DNA of 64,000 bases. Source: JAEZHK01 sp040768845 (lineage in GTDB: Bacteria > Bacillota > Clostridia > Christensenellales > Aristaeellaceae). Made by a program: the position numbers and the translations under genes. Under the pieces are notes generated by a model. That model searched no databases. It had not been told where the DNA came from and saw nothing but the letters and a program-made list of their open reading frames with translations. The stretch is from positions 434,001 through 498,000 of the forward strand of contig JAXGME010000002.1 of the NCBI GenBank assembly GCA_040768845.1, given 5' to 3'. Below, piece after piece: positions 1 through 7,375 of the stretch; position 1 is the stretch's first letter; every line of letters begins with the position of its first letter.

Positions 1-351
1 CAGGCTTCGGGTGAAAAGCTCGCTGGTCTTTCCCTTGTACTTGATGATCGACGAAAGATCCCCGCCCACTTCGGGCGTCCTCGCGGAAATGAGTGGAAGC
101 ATCGCACCGTCCGGCCGCACCTCGAAGAGCAGCCGCAGGTGGGAGTGGGTGGACAGCATCTCGAGCGCGCGCGGCGACGGCGGTTCCGCCTCAAAGGAGA
201 GAAAGCTCAGCCCGCCAAAGCGGGTCTCGCCTACGTCCGCCCTCATCCCGGCGCGTTCGGCGAGCCGCGCCAGCTCCTTTTTCAGCATCGGACGGATGGA
301 CGCATCATAGCGGCTGTTGAGATACGGCCACGGAAGCAGTGCATATTGCAT
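1..351 (-). CDS. N-terminal part of a putative SAM-dependent (TRM11-like) methyltransferase
   Basis: Only the first 117 codons are present; the reading frame is open to the window edge. The ATG is at 351. The protein begins MQYALLPWPYLNSRY and reaches a basic block SIIKYKGKTSELFTRSL at residues 100-116. From memory, that block resembles the segment preceding the methyltransferase domain in clostridial proteins annotated as TRM11-like RNA methylases, but the SAM-binding part lies outside the window. The start is followed by well-formed sequence with codon use like its neighbours, so I am confident it is a gene and much less sure of the family. It lies downstream of rpsU in the same orientation and could be transcribed from the rpsU promoter. 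Confidence 0.5.
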   Translation of the reverse strand, partial: MQYALLPWPYLNSRYDASIRPMLKKELARLAERAGMRADVGETRFGGLSFLSFEAEPPSPRALEMLSTHSHLRLLFEVRPDGAMLPLISARTPEVGGDLSSIIKYKGKTSELFTRSL

Positions 352-462
352 TGTGTCTCCCGGTTGGGAATTCTCTGACTGAAGGATCAACAGGCGGACA
401 AGGAGGGAATGAATCGGGCTCCCAAGCATCGCTGTCTGAGAGCCCGCAAGGCGCGGCTGCGC

Positions 463-636
463 TTAATATTTGCGTTTGCGGGCGGCTTCCGCTTTCTTCT
501 TGCGCTTGACGCTGGGCTTTTCGTAGTGCTCTCTTTTCCTGGCCTCGGCCAGAATCCCGGAGCGGGCGGTCATGCGCTTGAAGCGGCGCAGCGCGCTCTC
601 CAGAGACTCATTGTCCTTGACGCGTACCTCTGACAT
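463..636 (-). CDS. rpsU: 30S ribosomal protein S21
   Basis: This 57-residue protein has the S21 hallmarks: MSEVRVKDNESLESALRRFK at the N-terminus, then RMTARSGILAEARKREHYEKP, and a Lys/Arg-rich tail ending RKRKY. S21 binds the 3' domain of 16S rRNA in the small subunit near the mRNA platform. The start is an ATG with GGGGAGGG 8 bases upstream. It has its own sigma-A promoter (705-734). An imperfect hairpin just downstream, around 417-444, has no T-tract, so I do not call a terminator. Length and composition are typical of the family. Confidence 0.96.
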   Translation of the reverse strand: MSEVRVKDNESLESALRRFKRMTARSGILAEARKREHYEKPSVKRKKKAEAARKRKY

Positions 637-660
637 CGTGTTTTCCCTCCCCTCATGGAT

Positions 661-674
661 GCTGACATGTCAGC
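661..674. repeat. 14-bp perfect palindrome in the rpsU leader
   Basis: GCTGACATGTCAGC is a perfect DNA palindrome lying between the rpsU promoter and its start codon. It could be an operator or simply chance. Nothing else supports a regulator here. Confidence 0.4.
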
Positions 675-704
675 CAATGTAGCATGGGGTTCGCCACACA
701 AGCT

Positions 705-734
705 ATTATAGCGCATGGCGATTGTAATCGTCAA
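705..734 (-). promoter_or_regulatory. sigma-A promoter of rpsU
   Basis: On the minus strand, TTGACG (729-734) and TATAAT (705-710) are separated by 18 bases. The -10 box is perfect and the -35 box has one mismatch. It lies in the gap between the HIT gene and rpsU and gives a leader of about 60 bases. Confidence 0.8.
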
Positions 735-766
735 CCGAAAATGCGGAATTTTCACAATCGAGGGTT

Positions 767-1102
767 TTACGCCATCTTGCCGCCCAATTGTGCGCCGCCG
801 AGCAGGTGCAGGTGCAGGTGCCGGACCGACTGAGCGCCGTGGACCCCGCAGTTGGTCACCAGGCGAAAGCCCGTCTCCGCGATCCCCTCGGACGCGGCAA
901 TCCTCTTGGCCGCCGCCAAAAGGTGCGCCGCCGTCTCCCCGTCCAGCGCCATCACGTCCGGCATGTGCTTTTTCGGGACGATCAGCACGTGCACCGGCGC
1001 CTGCGGCTCAATGTCCCGGAACGCGTACACGTACTCGTCCTCATACACCTTGTTGGACGGAATTTCTCCGGAAAGGATGCGGCAGAAGATGCAGCTGTCC
1101 AT
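767..1102 (-). CDS. HIT family hydrolase (Hint/PKCI-like)
   Basis: This 111-residue histidine-triad protein is a probable purine nucleoside phosphoramidase or Hint-type nucleotide hydrolase. The catalytic HxHxHxx motif appears as HLHLHLLGG near residue 95. The N-terminal CIFC is one half of the zinc site found in many bacterial Hint proteins. A TTG codon sits just upstream at 1105, but the AAAGGGG ribosome binding site is spaced 7 bases from the ATG at 1102, so I place the start there. Upstream in the same direction is mtaB, 73 bases away, probably in the same transcript. Cellular substrate unknown. Confidence 0.93.
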   Translation of the reverse strand: MDSCIFCRILSGEIPSNKVYEDEYVYAFRDIEPQAPVHVLIVPKKHMPDVMALDGETAAHLLAAAKRIAASEGIAETGFRLVTNCGVHGAQSVRHLHLHLLGGAQLGGKMA

Positions 1103-1175
1103 CAATATACCCCTTTCAAACCCAAAGTTTTCATTCTGTTCATAATTTAACCATCCGGACGCGGGTCAAACCCGC

Positions 1176-2447
1176 TCATTCGCCCCGCGCTACCGCGCCC
1201 TCCGCCGAGCGGATGACCACGTCCCGCACCTCGCCGGGCGTTCCCGGCGCGATCACCCGCACGTAGTTTTCGGCATAGCCCTCGGCGAGGCCGCCCTCCC
1301 CCGCTTCCTCGAACAGCACCCGCTGTTTGGTGCCCACCAGGCCGCGGACGTACTCCGCCTCCAGGGTTTCCCCCAGCGCGATCAGCTCCGCCGCCCGGGC
1401 TTTTTTCACATCCTCCGGCACCTGGCCGGGCATTTCCGCCGCGGCGGTGCCGCTGCGGGGGGAAAACGGAAACACGTGGATGCGGGCAAAGCCCACTTCC
1501 CGGATGAACGCCAGCGTTTCCCGGTGTTCCTCGTCCGTTTCGCCGGGAAATCCGGCGATGACGTCGGTGGTCAGCGCGCAGCCGGGAAAGGCGCTTTTGA
1601 GCCTTCGGGCGGCGGCCAGGTACTGCCCCGCGCCATAGCGCCTGCGCATCCGCCGCAGCACGCCGTCGCTTCCGGACTGCATCGACAGGTGAAACTGCGG
1701 GCAGATCTTCGGCATATCAAGCAGCGCGGACACGAAGGCCTCCGTCACGCCCATCGGTTCCAGCGAGCCGAGGCGGATGCGCCGGATGCCCTCCGCGCCG
1801 TGAATGGCCCGGAGCGCGTCGGTGAGGTCCAGCCCCAGGTCGCGCCCGTAGCTCATCAGATGAATGCCGGTGACCACCAACTCGCGGTAGCCCGCGCCGC
1901 CCAGCGCGCGGGCCTCGGCGGCCACCGCCCCGAGGGGCATCGACCGCACCGGCCCCCGCACCCGGGGGATCACGCAGTAGGCGCAGCGGTTTTCGCAACC
2001 TTCCTGGATCTTCATCACCGCCCGGGTATGCCCCTCGTGGCGCGATACGCTGAGGCGCTCAAAGGTCCACGCCCCCGCCTCGCCCGCGGCGGTGATTACC
2101 CGGTCCTCCGAAAGCGCCCGGTGGTACAGTTCCACCACCCGCGCCCGGTCGCGGGTGCCCAGAATCAGCCGCACGCCCGGGAGGCGCACCCTTTCGGCGT
2201 CCCGCTGCGCCAGGCAGCCGCACACGATGATGTCGCTTTCCGGATGCTCCCGGTGGGCGCGGCGGATCAGCTTCATGGACTTCTGGTCGCCGGTGCCGGT
2301 GACGGTGCAGGTGTTGACGAGGTACACATCCGCCGGGGCGCCAAAGGGCACGCTCAGGTAGCCCGCCTTCTCAAAGGCCTCCCGCATGGCTTCGGTGTCG
2401 TACTGGTTCACCTTGCAGCCCAGCGTGAGGCACGCGATCGTCTTCAT
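1176..2447 (-). CDS. mtaB: tRNA t6A37 methylthiotransferase MtaB
   Basis: This radical-SAM enzyme converts t6A to ms2t6A at position 37 of ANN-decoding tRNAs. The N-terminal MTTase domain has the three cluster cysteines (GCKVNQYDTEA with Cys11, NTCTV with Cys47, CGCLAQR with Cys78). The radical-SAM CxxxCxxC is CENRCAYC at residues 151-158. A TRAM-like C-terminus follows, for a total of 423 residues. The GCKVNQ-type N-terminus separates MtaB from MiaB and RimO. The ATG at 2447 is preferred over a GTG at 2459 because GGGGAG lies 6 bases before it and the ATG overlaps the rsmE stop (ATGA), indicating translational coupling. Confidence 0.95.
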   Translation of the reverse strand: MKTIACLTLGCKVNQYDTEAMREAFEKAGYLSVPFGAPADVYLVNTCTVTGTGDQKSMKLIRRAHREHPESDIIVCGCLAQRDAERVRLPGVRLILGTRDRARVVELYHRALSEDRVITAAGEAGAWTFERLSVSRHEGHTRAVMKIQEGCENRCAYCVIPRVRGPVRSMPLGAVAAEARALGGAGYRELVVTGIHLMSYGRDLGLDLTDALRAIHGAEGIRRIRLGSLEPMGVTEAFVSALLDMPKICPQFHLSMQSGSDGVLRRMRRRYGAGQYLAAARRLKSAFPGCALTTDVIAGFPGETDEEHRETLAFIREVGFARIHVFPFSPRSGTAAAEMPGQVPEDVKKARAAELIALGETLEAEYVRGLVGTKQRVLFEEAGEGGLAEGYAENYVRVIAPGTPGEVRDVVIRSAEGAVARGE

Positions 2448-3172
2448 AGATCTCCCCACAGGCTCATCGCCACGGCCAGCGCGGCGACGGCGGCGGTCTC
2501 GGCGCGGAGAATGCGCGGCCCCAGCGTGACGGGCCGCGCGCCCGCCTCCGCGGCCAGCGCTGCCTCCTCCGGCGCGATGCCGCCCTCCGGCCCGATCAGA
2601 ATGCCCACCGAGCGCGCGTCGGGGCGGGCGGCGTATTCATCCTTCAGGCGGCGCTCCCGCGCCTCCTCCCAGGGCATCAGCATCAGGTCCTCCCCGCGGA
2701 ACATGGAAAGCGCGGCGCCAAGGGCCACCGGCGCCAGAACCTCGAGGGCGCCGGCGCGGCCGCACTGCTTCATCGCCTCGCGGGCGATCTTCTCCAGCCG
2801 TTCCCGCTTCCTCGCGCCCTCCGCCTCGGTGAGCTTCACCACGCTGCGGGCCATCCGTACGGGCACCAGCCGGCACGCGCCCAGTTCCGCGGCCTTCTGG
2901 GCGATAAACTCCAGCTTGTCAGATTTCGGCAATCCCTGATAGAGGGTGAGCGCCACCGGCGGCGCCGCGCCGTCCAGCCGTTCGCCCAGCCGCGCGGTGA
3001 CGCGGTCGCCCACCTCGACCAGCTCCGCGTCGTAGAGCGCGCCCCGGCCGTCCATCAGCCGCACCCGATCGCCGGGCCTGAGCCGGAGCACCCGGCGGGC
3101 GTGCTGCGCCTCTCCCTCCGGCAGGGGCACGATGTCCCCCGGCGCGCCGGACCCGATCAGGAAGCGGCGCAT
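2444..3172 (-). CDS. rsmE: 16S rRNA m3U1498 methyltransferase RsmE
   Basis: This SPOUT-class methyltransferase modifies U1498 of 16S rRNA. The N-terminal PUA-like part begins MRRFLIGSGAPGD, and the conserved QHARRVLRLRPGD follows. The C-terminal SPOUT knot is marked by IGPEGGIAPEEAALA and LGPRILRAETAAVAAL. Length is 242 residues. I choose the ATG at 3172 because the family begins at this point; longer in-frame extensions would add unrelated sequence. The start lies 16 bases inside the end of prmA, and the stop overlaps the mtaB start, so prmA-rsmE-mtaB form one coupled unit. prmA and rsmE are neighbours in many Bacillota. Confidence 0.94.
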   Translation of the reverse strand: MRRFLIGSGAPGDIVPLPEGEAQHARRVLRLRPGDRVRLMDGRGALYDAELVEVGDRVTARLGERLDGAAPPVALTLYQGLPKSDKLEFIAQKAAELGACRLVPVRMARSVVKLTEAEGARKRERLEKIAREAMKQCGRAGALEVLAPVALGAALSMFRGEDLMLMPWEEARERRLKDEYAARPDARSVGILIGPEGGIAPEEAALAAEAGARPVTLGPRILRAETAAVAALAVAMSLWGDL

Positions 3173-4110
3173 TTCTTTGCGGCGAAAGCCGCCCATTCGC
3201 CCTTCACGCGGCGCCGGACATCGGAAAACCCGGCGGCTGCGAGCGCATTTTCCACCTCGCCGCCCCGGTCGGCCGAAATGCCGGAGCACAGGAATGTGCC
3301 GCCCGGCTCCACGTGGTCAAACACCGCGGGCGCGATCCGCAAAATCACGTCGGTGATGATGTTGGCCACCACCAGATGGGCCGTCTCGCCGATGCCCGCC
3401 AGCACGTCCGCCTGAACGGCGCGGACCGCGCCGTCCGCGCGGTTTTTCGCCGCGTTCTCCCGGGCCACCCGCACCGCCACCGGATCAATGTCGGTAGCCA
3501 GCACATCCGAAGCGCCGAGGAGCGCCGCCGCGATGGCCAGAATGCCCGTGCCGGTGCCCAGATCCATGACCTTCATGCCGGGGGTGACCAGCTCCTCCAG
3601 CCAGGATGCGCACAGCGCGGTGGTCTCGTGGGTGCCGGTGCCGAAGGCCATGCCCGGGTCCAGCTCGATCACCCGGTCCCCCGGCTCTGGGGCGTATTCC
3701 GTCCAACTGGGGCGCACCACCAGGTGCCGGCCGATCCGAAAGGGCGTAAAGGACGCCTTCCAGTACTCGGCCCAGTCCTCGTCGTCCACCCGGGCGGAGC
3801 AGATTTCCAACTTGCCCAGGTCCATTTTAAGGTCCATGGCCCGGAGCGCGTCAAGGCGCGCGCCCACCGCCTGCGCGATGCCCGCGGCGCGCTCATCCGC
3901 CGGATAGTAGCCGGTGACCTTCACATCCTCGCTCATTTGCAGCGCGATGGATTCGTCCAGAATGTCCCAGCGGCCCTCGGGCCGCTGGTTGAGCTTTACG
4001 TCGTTTCGGTCCTCGATCGCGGTGCCCGCGGAGCCCAGGTCGATGAGCAGCTGGGACACCAGTTCCGCGCCCTCGGTGGTGGTCAGAACCGTCAGTTGAA
4101 TCCAGTCCAT
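3157..4110 (-). CDS. prmA: Ribosomal protein L11 methyltransferase PrmA
   Basis: PrmA trimethylates ribosomal protein L11. The protein has an N-terminal substrate-recognition domain (MDWIQLTVLTTTEGAELVS) and a C-terminal class I SAM domain. The SAM domain has the motif MDLGTGTGILAIAAALLGA, the acidic residue loop ATDIDPVAV, and the catalytic-region VVANIITDVI. Length is 317 residues, typical of the family. The ATG is two bases after the stop of the upstream acetyltransferase gene, and the 3' end overlaps rsmE. Both signs indicate one operon of translation-related modification enzymes. Confidence 0.95.
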   Translation of the reverse strand: MDWIQLTVLTTTEGAELVSQLLIDLGSAGTAIEDRNDVKLNQRPEGRWDILDESIALQMSEDVKVTGYYPADERAAGIAQAVGARLDALRAMDLKMDLGKLEICSARVDDEDWAEYWKASFTPFRIGRHLVVRPSWTEYAPEPGDRVIELDPGMAFGTGTHETTALCASWLEELVTPGMKVMDLGTGTGILAIAAALLGASDVLATDIDPVAVRVARENAAKNRADGAVRAVQADVLAGIGETAHLVVANIITDVILRIAPAVFDHVEPGGTFLCSGISADRGGEVENALAAAGFSDVRRRVKGEWAAFAAKKCAAS

Positions 4111-4112
4111 CT

Positions 4113-4670
4113 CTACGCCTCATCCCGCTCAATCCGGATGCCGCGCCGCGCGGCCCATTCGGTTTTAAACATGCCGTAGCGGAGCTCGTCCCACCAGCGG
4201 CCGCGCACAAAGCGCTCCTTGCGCAGCGTGCCCTCCAGCGCAAAGCCCAGCCGCTCGTAGAGCCGCCTGGCCTCGTTGAATTCGTACACGCACAGCGACA
4301 CCTTGCGCAGCCCCAGCCCCTCGAAGCAGACCCTGAGCAGCGTTTCGATCATGTCGGTGCCGTAGCCCTTGCCCCGCATTCCCGCGTCGCCGATCTCCCA
4401 GCCCACCATGGCGCGGCGGTTCTTCCAGTCCAGACTGTGGTAGCCGCAGGAGCCGATGAGCCTGCCCTCCAGCGTCTCCACCGAAAACTGACACTGGTTT
4501 TCCTGCCGACCGGCGTTTTTCTCAATCCACTCTCGCTGCTGCGCAAGCGTCATCGGCATCGCGCCGCCGGACAGCCTGTCGGCCATGTCGGGGTCGTTCA
4601 TCCAGCGGAGAAACTGCTCCGCTTCCTCCACGCGCATCTCGCGCAGCCGGACAAGTGCTCCTTCAAACAT
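4113..4670 (-). CDS. GNAT family N-acetyltransferase (RimJ/RimL type)
   Basis: This 185-residue acetyltransferase has a RimL-like fold: LVRLREMRVEEAEQFLRWMN at the N-terminus, GYHSLDWKNRRAMVGWEIG in the central sheet, and the acetyl-CoA pyrophosphate loop at GMRGKGYGTDMIE. A C-terminal YERLGFALEGTLRKE completes the pattern. The substrate is unknown; relatives acetylate ribosomal-protein N-termini, small amines or antibiotics. It overlaps the preceding acetyltransferase gene by 8 bases, and prmA begins 2 bases after its stop. The two adjacent GNAT genes are divergent paralogues rather than a recent duplication. Confidence 0.9.
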   Translation of the reverse strand: MFEGALVRLREMRVEEAEQFLRWMNDPDMADRLSGGAMPMTLAQQREWIEKNAGRQENQCQFSVETLEGRLIGSCGYHSLDWKNRRAMVGWEIGDAGMRGKGYGTDMIETLLRVCFEGLGLRKVSLCVYEFNEARRLYERLGFALEGTLRKERFVRGRWWDELRYGMFKTEWAARRGIRIERDEA

Positions 4671-5202
4671 GGTTCCATTCCTCCCGGAGGATGCTCATCA
4701 GCACCGTATCCTGATAGTGTCCGTCGATATAGCGGTCCTGCCGCATCACGCCCTCCCGCGAAAAACCGGCCCTTTCGTAGACGCGGATGGCGCGGGCATT
4801 GCCCGCGTTCACGCTCAGCCAGATGCGGTTCAGGTTGGCCTGACGAAAGCCAAAGTCCAGCAAAAGCCCGAGCGCCTCGCCGCCCACGCCCTTTCCCAGG
4901 TGTTCGGGCATCAGCACGATGGCCAGCTCCGCCTTGCGGCTCACTTGGTCGATCATGAACAGCGCGCACTGGCCCAGGTATTTCCCGGTTTCGCGGTCGG
5001 CGATCACCAGGTTGTAGCCGCCGGCGTCGCCCCGGAGATACCGGTCCAGCTCCGCCTCGGTCTGCTCCCAGGGGATGGGCGCGGTGTAGCGGGGCCCGAG
5101 GTAGCGGGTGATGTCCGGATCGTTGCACCAGACGCGCATGCCGGAGATGTCCTCCCGGCGAAAATCCCGGAGCATCACGCTTTTGCCGTAAATTCGGGGC
5201 AT
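4663..5202 (-). CDS. GNAT family N-acetyltransferase (RimJ/RimL type)
   Basis: This is a second, 179-residue RimL-like acetyltransferase. Recognisable parts are SVMLRDFRREDISGMRVW, the NDPDITRYLGPRY element, and the acetyl-CoA loop HLGKGVGGEALGLLLDF. The C-terminal VYERAGFSREGVMRQ motif is usual for the family. The ATG at 5202 shares its last base with the upstream stop (TGATG), so translation is coupled to the PHP gene. Its 3' end overlaps the next acetyltransferase by 8 bases. Substrate cannot be deduced. Confidence 0.9.
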   Translation of the reverse strand: MPRIYGKSVMLRDFRREDISGMRVWCNDPDITRYLGPRYTAPIPWEQTEAELDRYLRGDAGGYNLVIADRETGKYLGQCALFMIDQVSRKAELAIVLMPEHLGKGVGGEALGLLLDFGFRQANLNRIWLSVNAGNARAIRVYERAGFSREGVMRQDRYIDGHYQDTVLMSILREEWNHV

Positions 5203-6494
5203 CAGTATTCTCCCCTCGCGTGGGCCGCCAGCGCCACCCGGGCAAAGGCGCGGGTGCGCCCGGCGATATCGGGGTGCGCCGCCACCGCCTTTTCTGCAAA
5301 GAAGCCCTCCGCCGGGTCCTTCGTGGCCAGGTTTTCGTGGGCGATCAGCGCCCAGGTGGAATCGTACAGGTGGTCAAAGGCCGGGTCCCGCTGGGCCAAG
5401 CACACGAAGGACTGGCGGGGGGAATTGATGTCCTCGCCGCTGATCTCGAAGAAGCCGCGGGCCGAGGCCAGCGCGCGCAGCGCGTCCAGCTGGGCGCGGG
5501 TATTGCGGGAGGGCATGTAGGTGACGCCGCGGTAGCCCGCCTGCTTCAAAAAGTCCATCAATTCCGGCAGGAAGCCGTCCTCAAACTTCTGGGCGCGCTT
5601 GTCGCCGGTGACGGAGTCGCCCACGTCGCCCAGGTACGGGTAGGCCGAAATCGCGTGGATGGCCTCGGACAGCGCCAGCACCTCGGCCACCGGCGGGCAC
5701 TCGTCGGTGGCGTCCACGTAGAACTTCGAGATCAGCTCGGCCTTGATCCAGCCCAGCAGGTCGTACATCCTGTCGGGGTTCTCCGGCTGGGTCAGGTAGC
5801 CCCGGGCCTTTTCGGACAGCGGCAGCCTGAGTTCGTCCCGGATGAAGGACACCAGCGCGTCTCCCGGGCCGAATTTTTCCAGCATTCTGTTCGCCAGCGC
5901 GCAGGCGATGTGGCGCTCCGTGACGCTGCCGCCCTCCCGGAAGCGGGAGAGGGGAACGACGCCGGTGTCAAAGTCGATGGCGAGGCCATAGGGCGCCATC
6001 AGGCGGTTTACGGCGGCCACCATCTTGCGGTTGCGCTGGTTGCGCTTCTCGCGGTAGGGGGCGAAGAAGGCGCCGACGGCATCGATTTGGTTGTGGGGGA
6101 TGCCGTGGACGGTGGTGTAGATGATGCCCGACTGATCGGGGTTGTTGACCCGGACCGATTCAAAGGGCGTGCCCTTGAGGCTGACCCGGCACTCGACACC
6201 CACGGTGCCCGCCAGGCCCACGATTTTGCAGGCCTCGAGAAACTCCTTCGCGCCGGCCACGGAATCGTGGTCGATGATGCCCGCGGTGCACAGCCCCGCC
6301 TGCCACGAAAACCACGCCGCCGCCGTGGGCGAATAGGGCGAGAACGAATACTGGGTGTGGATGTGGTTGTTGACATCCCGGCCGGTGACCGGCGCGGGCA
6401 TCGCGCCGCTTTTGACCTCGGCCACCAGCGTTTTCAGGTTTTCCAGGCGCTCCGGCGCGTTGAGCAGGTCCAGAATTTCCGCTTTGGTGCGCAT
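5202..6494 (-). CDS. PHP-domain metal-dependent hydrolase
   Basis: The 430-residue protein contains PHP (polymerase and histidinol phosphatase) motifs: NNHIHTQYSFSPYSP near residue 43, GIIDHDSVAGAKEFL near 75, and GEDINSP near 355. These supply His and Asp ligands for a metal centre. A helical insertion fills the middle. PHP enzymes act on phosphomonoesters or nucleotides; the substrate here is unknown. The start is an ATG with GGAGGG 7 bases upstream, and a promoter lies at 6563-6591. It heads the PHP-GNAT-GNAT-prmA-rsmE-mtaB run. Confidence 0.85.
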   Translation of the reverse strand: MRTKAEILDLLNAPERLENLKTLVAEVKSGAMPAPVTGRDVNNHIHTQYSFSPYSPTAAAWFSWQAGLCTAGIIDHDSVAGAKEFLEACKIVGLAGTVGVECRVSLKGTPFESVRVNNPDQSGIIYTTVHGIPHNQIDAVGAFFAPYREKRNQRNRKMVAAVNRLMAPYGLAIDFDTGVVPLSRFREGGSVTERHIACALANRMLEKFGPGDALVSFIRDELRLPLSEKARGYLTQPENPDRMYDLLGWIKAELISKFYVDATDECPPVAEVLALSEAIHAISAYPYLGDVGDSVTGDKRAQKFEDGFLPELMDFLKQAGYRGVTYMPSRNTRAQLDALRALASARGFFEISGEDINSPRQSFVCLAQRDPAFDHLYDSTWALIAHENLATKDPAEGFFAEKAVAAHPDIAGRTRAFARVALAAHARGEY

Positions 6495-6532
6495 GACATT
6501 TCCCTCCGAACGGATGATCGGCCGCGGGGCGC

Positions 6533-6585
6533 AAAAACCCTCCCCGGGCCACGCTACGGGTTATTGTAGCATTTTTCGGGGAGGG
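6533..6585 (-). terminator. Rho-independent terminator after tatD, overlapping the next promoter
   Basis: On the minus strand a 9-bp perfect stem (arms 6577-6585 and 6538-6546, CCCTCCCCG/CGGGGAGGG) is followed by five T. A smaller internal stem, GCTAC/GTAGC, lies in the loop. It ends the metG-tatD transcript. Confidence 0.75.
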
Positions 6586-6591
6586 ATTCAA
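6563..6591 (-). promoter_or_regulatory. Putative sigma-A promoter of the PHP gene operon
   Basis: TTGAAT (6586-6591) and TACAAT (6563-6568) are separated by 17 bases. The spacer contains the first arm of the tatD terminator, so the two signals are interleaved. Confidence 0.6.
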
Positions 6592-6595
6592 CGAA

Positions 6596-7375
6596 TCAGG
6601 CGATGCGAAAGAATCTTTTACCGTTTTCGGTGGTGATTCGGGCCAGTTCCTCCGGGTCCATGCCCCGGATGGCGGCAATGCGCCGGCAGGTGTGGGCCAC
6701 GAAGGCGGGTTCGTTCCGGCGGCCGCGCATGGGCTCCGGCGCCAGGTAAGGGCTGTCCGTCTCGATCAGCAGCCGGTCCGGCGGCACATTTTCCGCCACC
6801 TCGCGCAGCTTCGGCGCGTTTTTGAAGGTGGCCGAGCCGGAGAGCGACAGGCAGCAGCCCATCGCCAGATACCCCTTTGCGCTCTCCCAGCTGCCGGAGT
6901 AGCAGTGCAGAAGGCACTTTGGCAGCCGCCCCGCCCGGTACCGCGCCCGCATGCGCTCCGTGGCCTCGCCGTGAGCCTCGCGGATGTGCAGCGCCACCGG
7001 CATGCCCAGTTCCAGCGCCAGATCCATCTGGGCCTCAAAGGCCTCCGCCTGCTGAAGGCGGGGCGACAGATCGTAGTGGTAGTCCAGGCCGATCTCCCCC
7101 AGGCACACCGCCTTCGGGTGCGCGAGAAAACCGCGGAGCCGCTTTTCCGTCTCCGCGTTCCAGGCGGAGGCGACGTGGGGGTGTACGCCCACCTCGGCGT
7201 AAAAGCCGTGGGCTTCGCACAGTTTGAGCGCGTCCGGCGCGTCGGTTTCGTCCGACGCCTCGCCTACCACCACCGCCAGGTTCACGCCGGCTTCCCGCAT
7301 CCTGGCCAAGACGGCGTCGAAGTCGGCGGAAAACCGCTCGTCCGTCAGGTGGCAGTGGGTGTCAAAAAGGTCCAT
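6596..7375 (-). CDS. tatD: TatD family metal-dependent deoxyribonuclease
   Basis: This 259-residue TIM-barrel protein has the TatD metal-site motifs: FDTHCH at the N-terminus, LGEIGLDYHYD near residue 93, LHIREAH and LLHCYSG in the middle, and LLIETDSPYLAP near 205. Family members are 3'-5' DNases implicated in repair. The ATG at 7375 overlaps the metG stop (TGATG), so translation is coupled to metG. The metG-tatD pairing is common in Bacillota. The T-box upstream of metG should therefore also control this gene. Confidence 0.94.
   Translation of the reverse strand: MDLFDTHCHLTDERFSADFDAVLARMREAGVNLAVVVGEASDETDAPDALKLCEAHGFYAEVGVHPHVASAWNAETEKRLRGFLAHPKAVCLGEIGLDYHYDLSPRLQQAEAFEAQMDLALELGMPVALHIREAHGEATERMRARYRAGRLPKCLLHCYSGSWESAKGYLAMGCCLSLSGSATFKNAPKLREVAENVPPDRLLIETDSPYLAPEPMRGRRNEPAFVAHTCRRIAAIRGMDPEELARITTENGKRFFRIA

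Noticed and set aside
417..444. Imperfect hairpin after rpsU
   Set aside because: One mismatch, large loop and no T-tract on the minus strand; too weak to call a terminator.
1476..2939. Long plus-strand open frame of 487 codons
   Set aside because: It is antisense to mtaB and rsmE, has Arg/His-rich translation without domain motifs, and no ribosome binding site. High GC creates long antisense frames.
4113..5202. Recent tandem duplication of the two GNAT genes
   Set aside because: The two proteins share only family motifs and differ throughout, so they are old paralogues.
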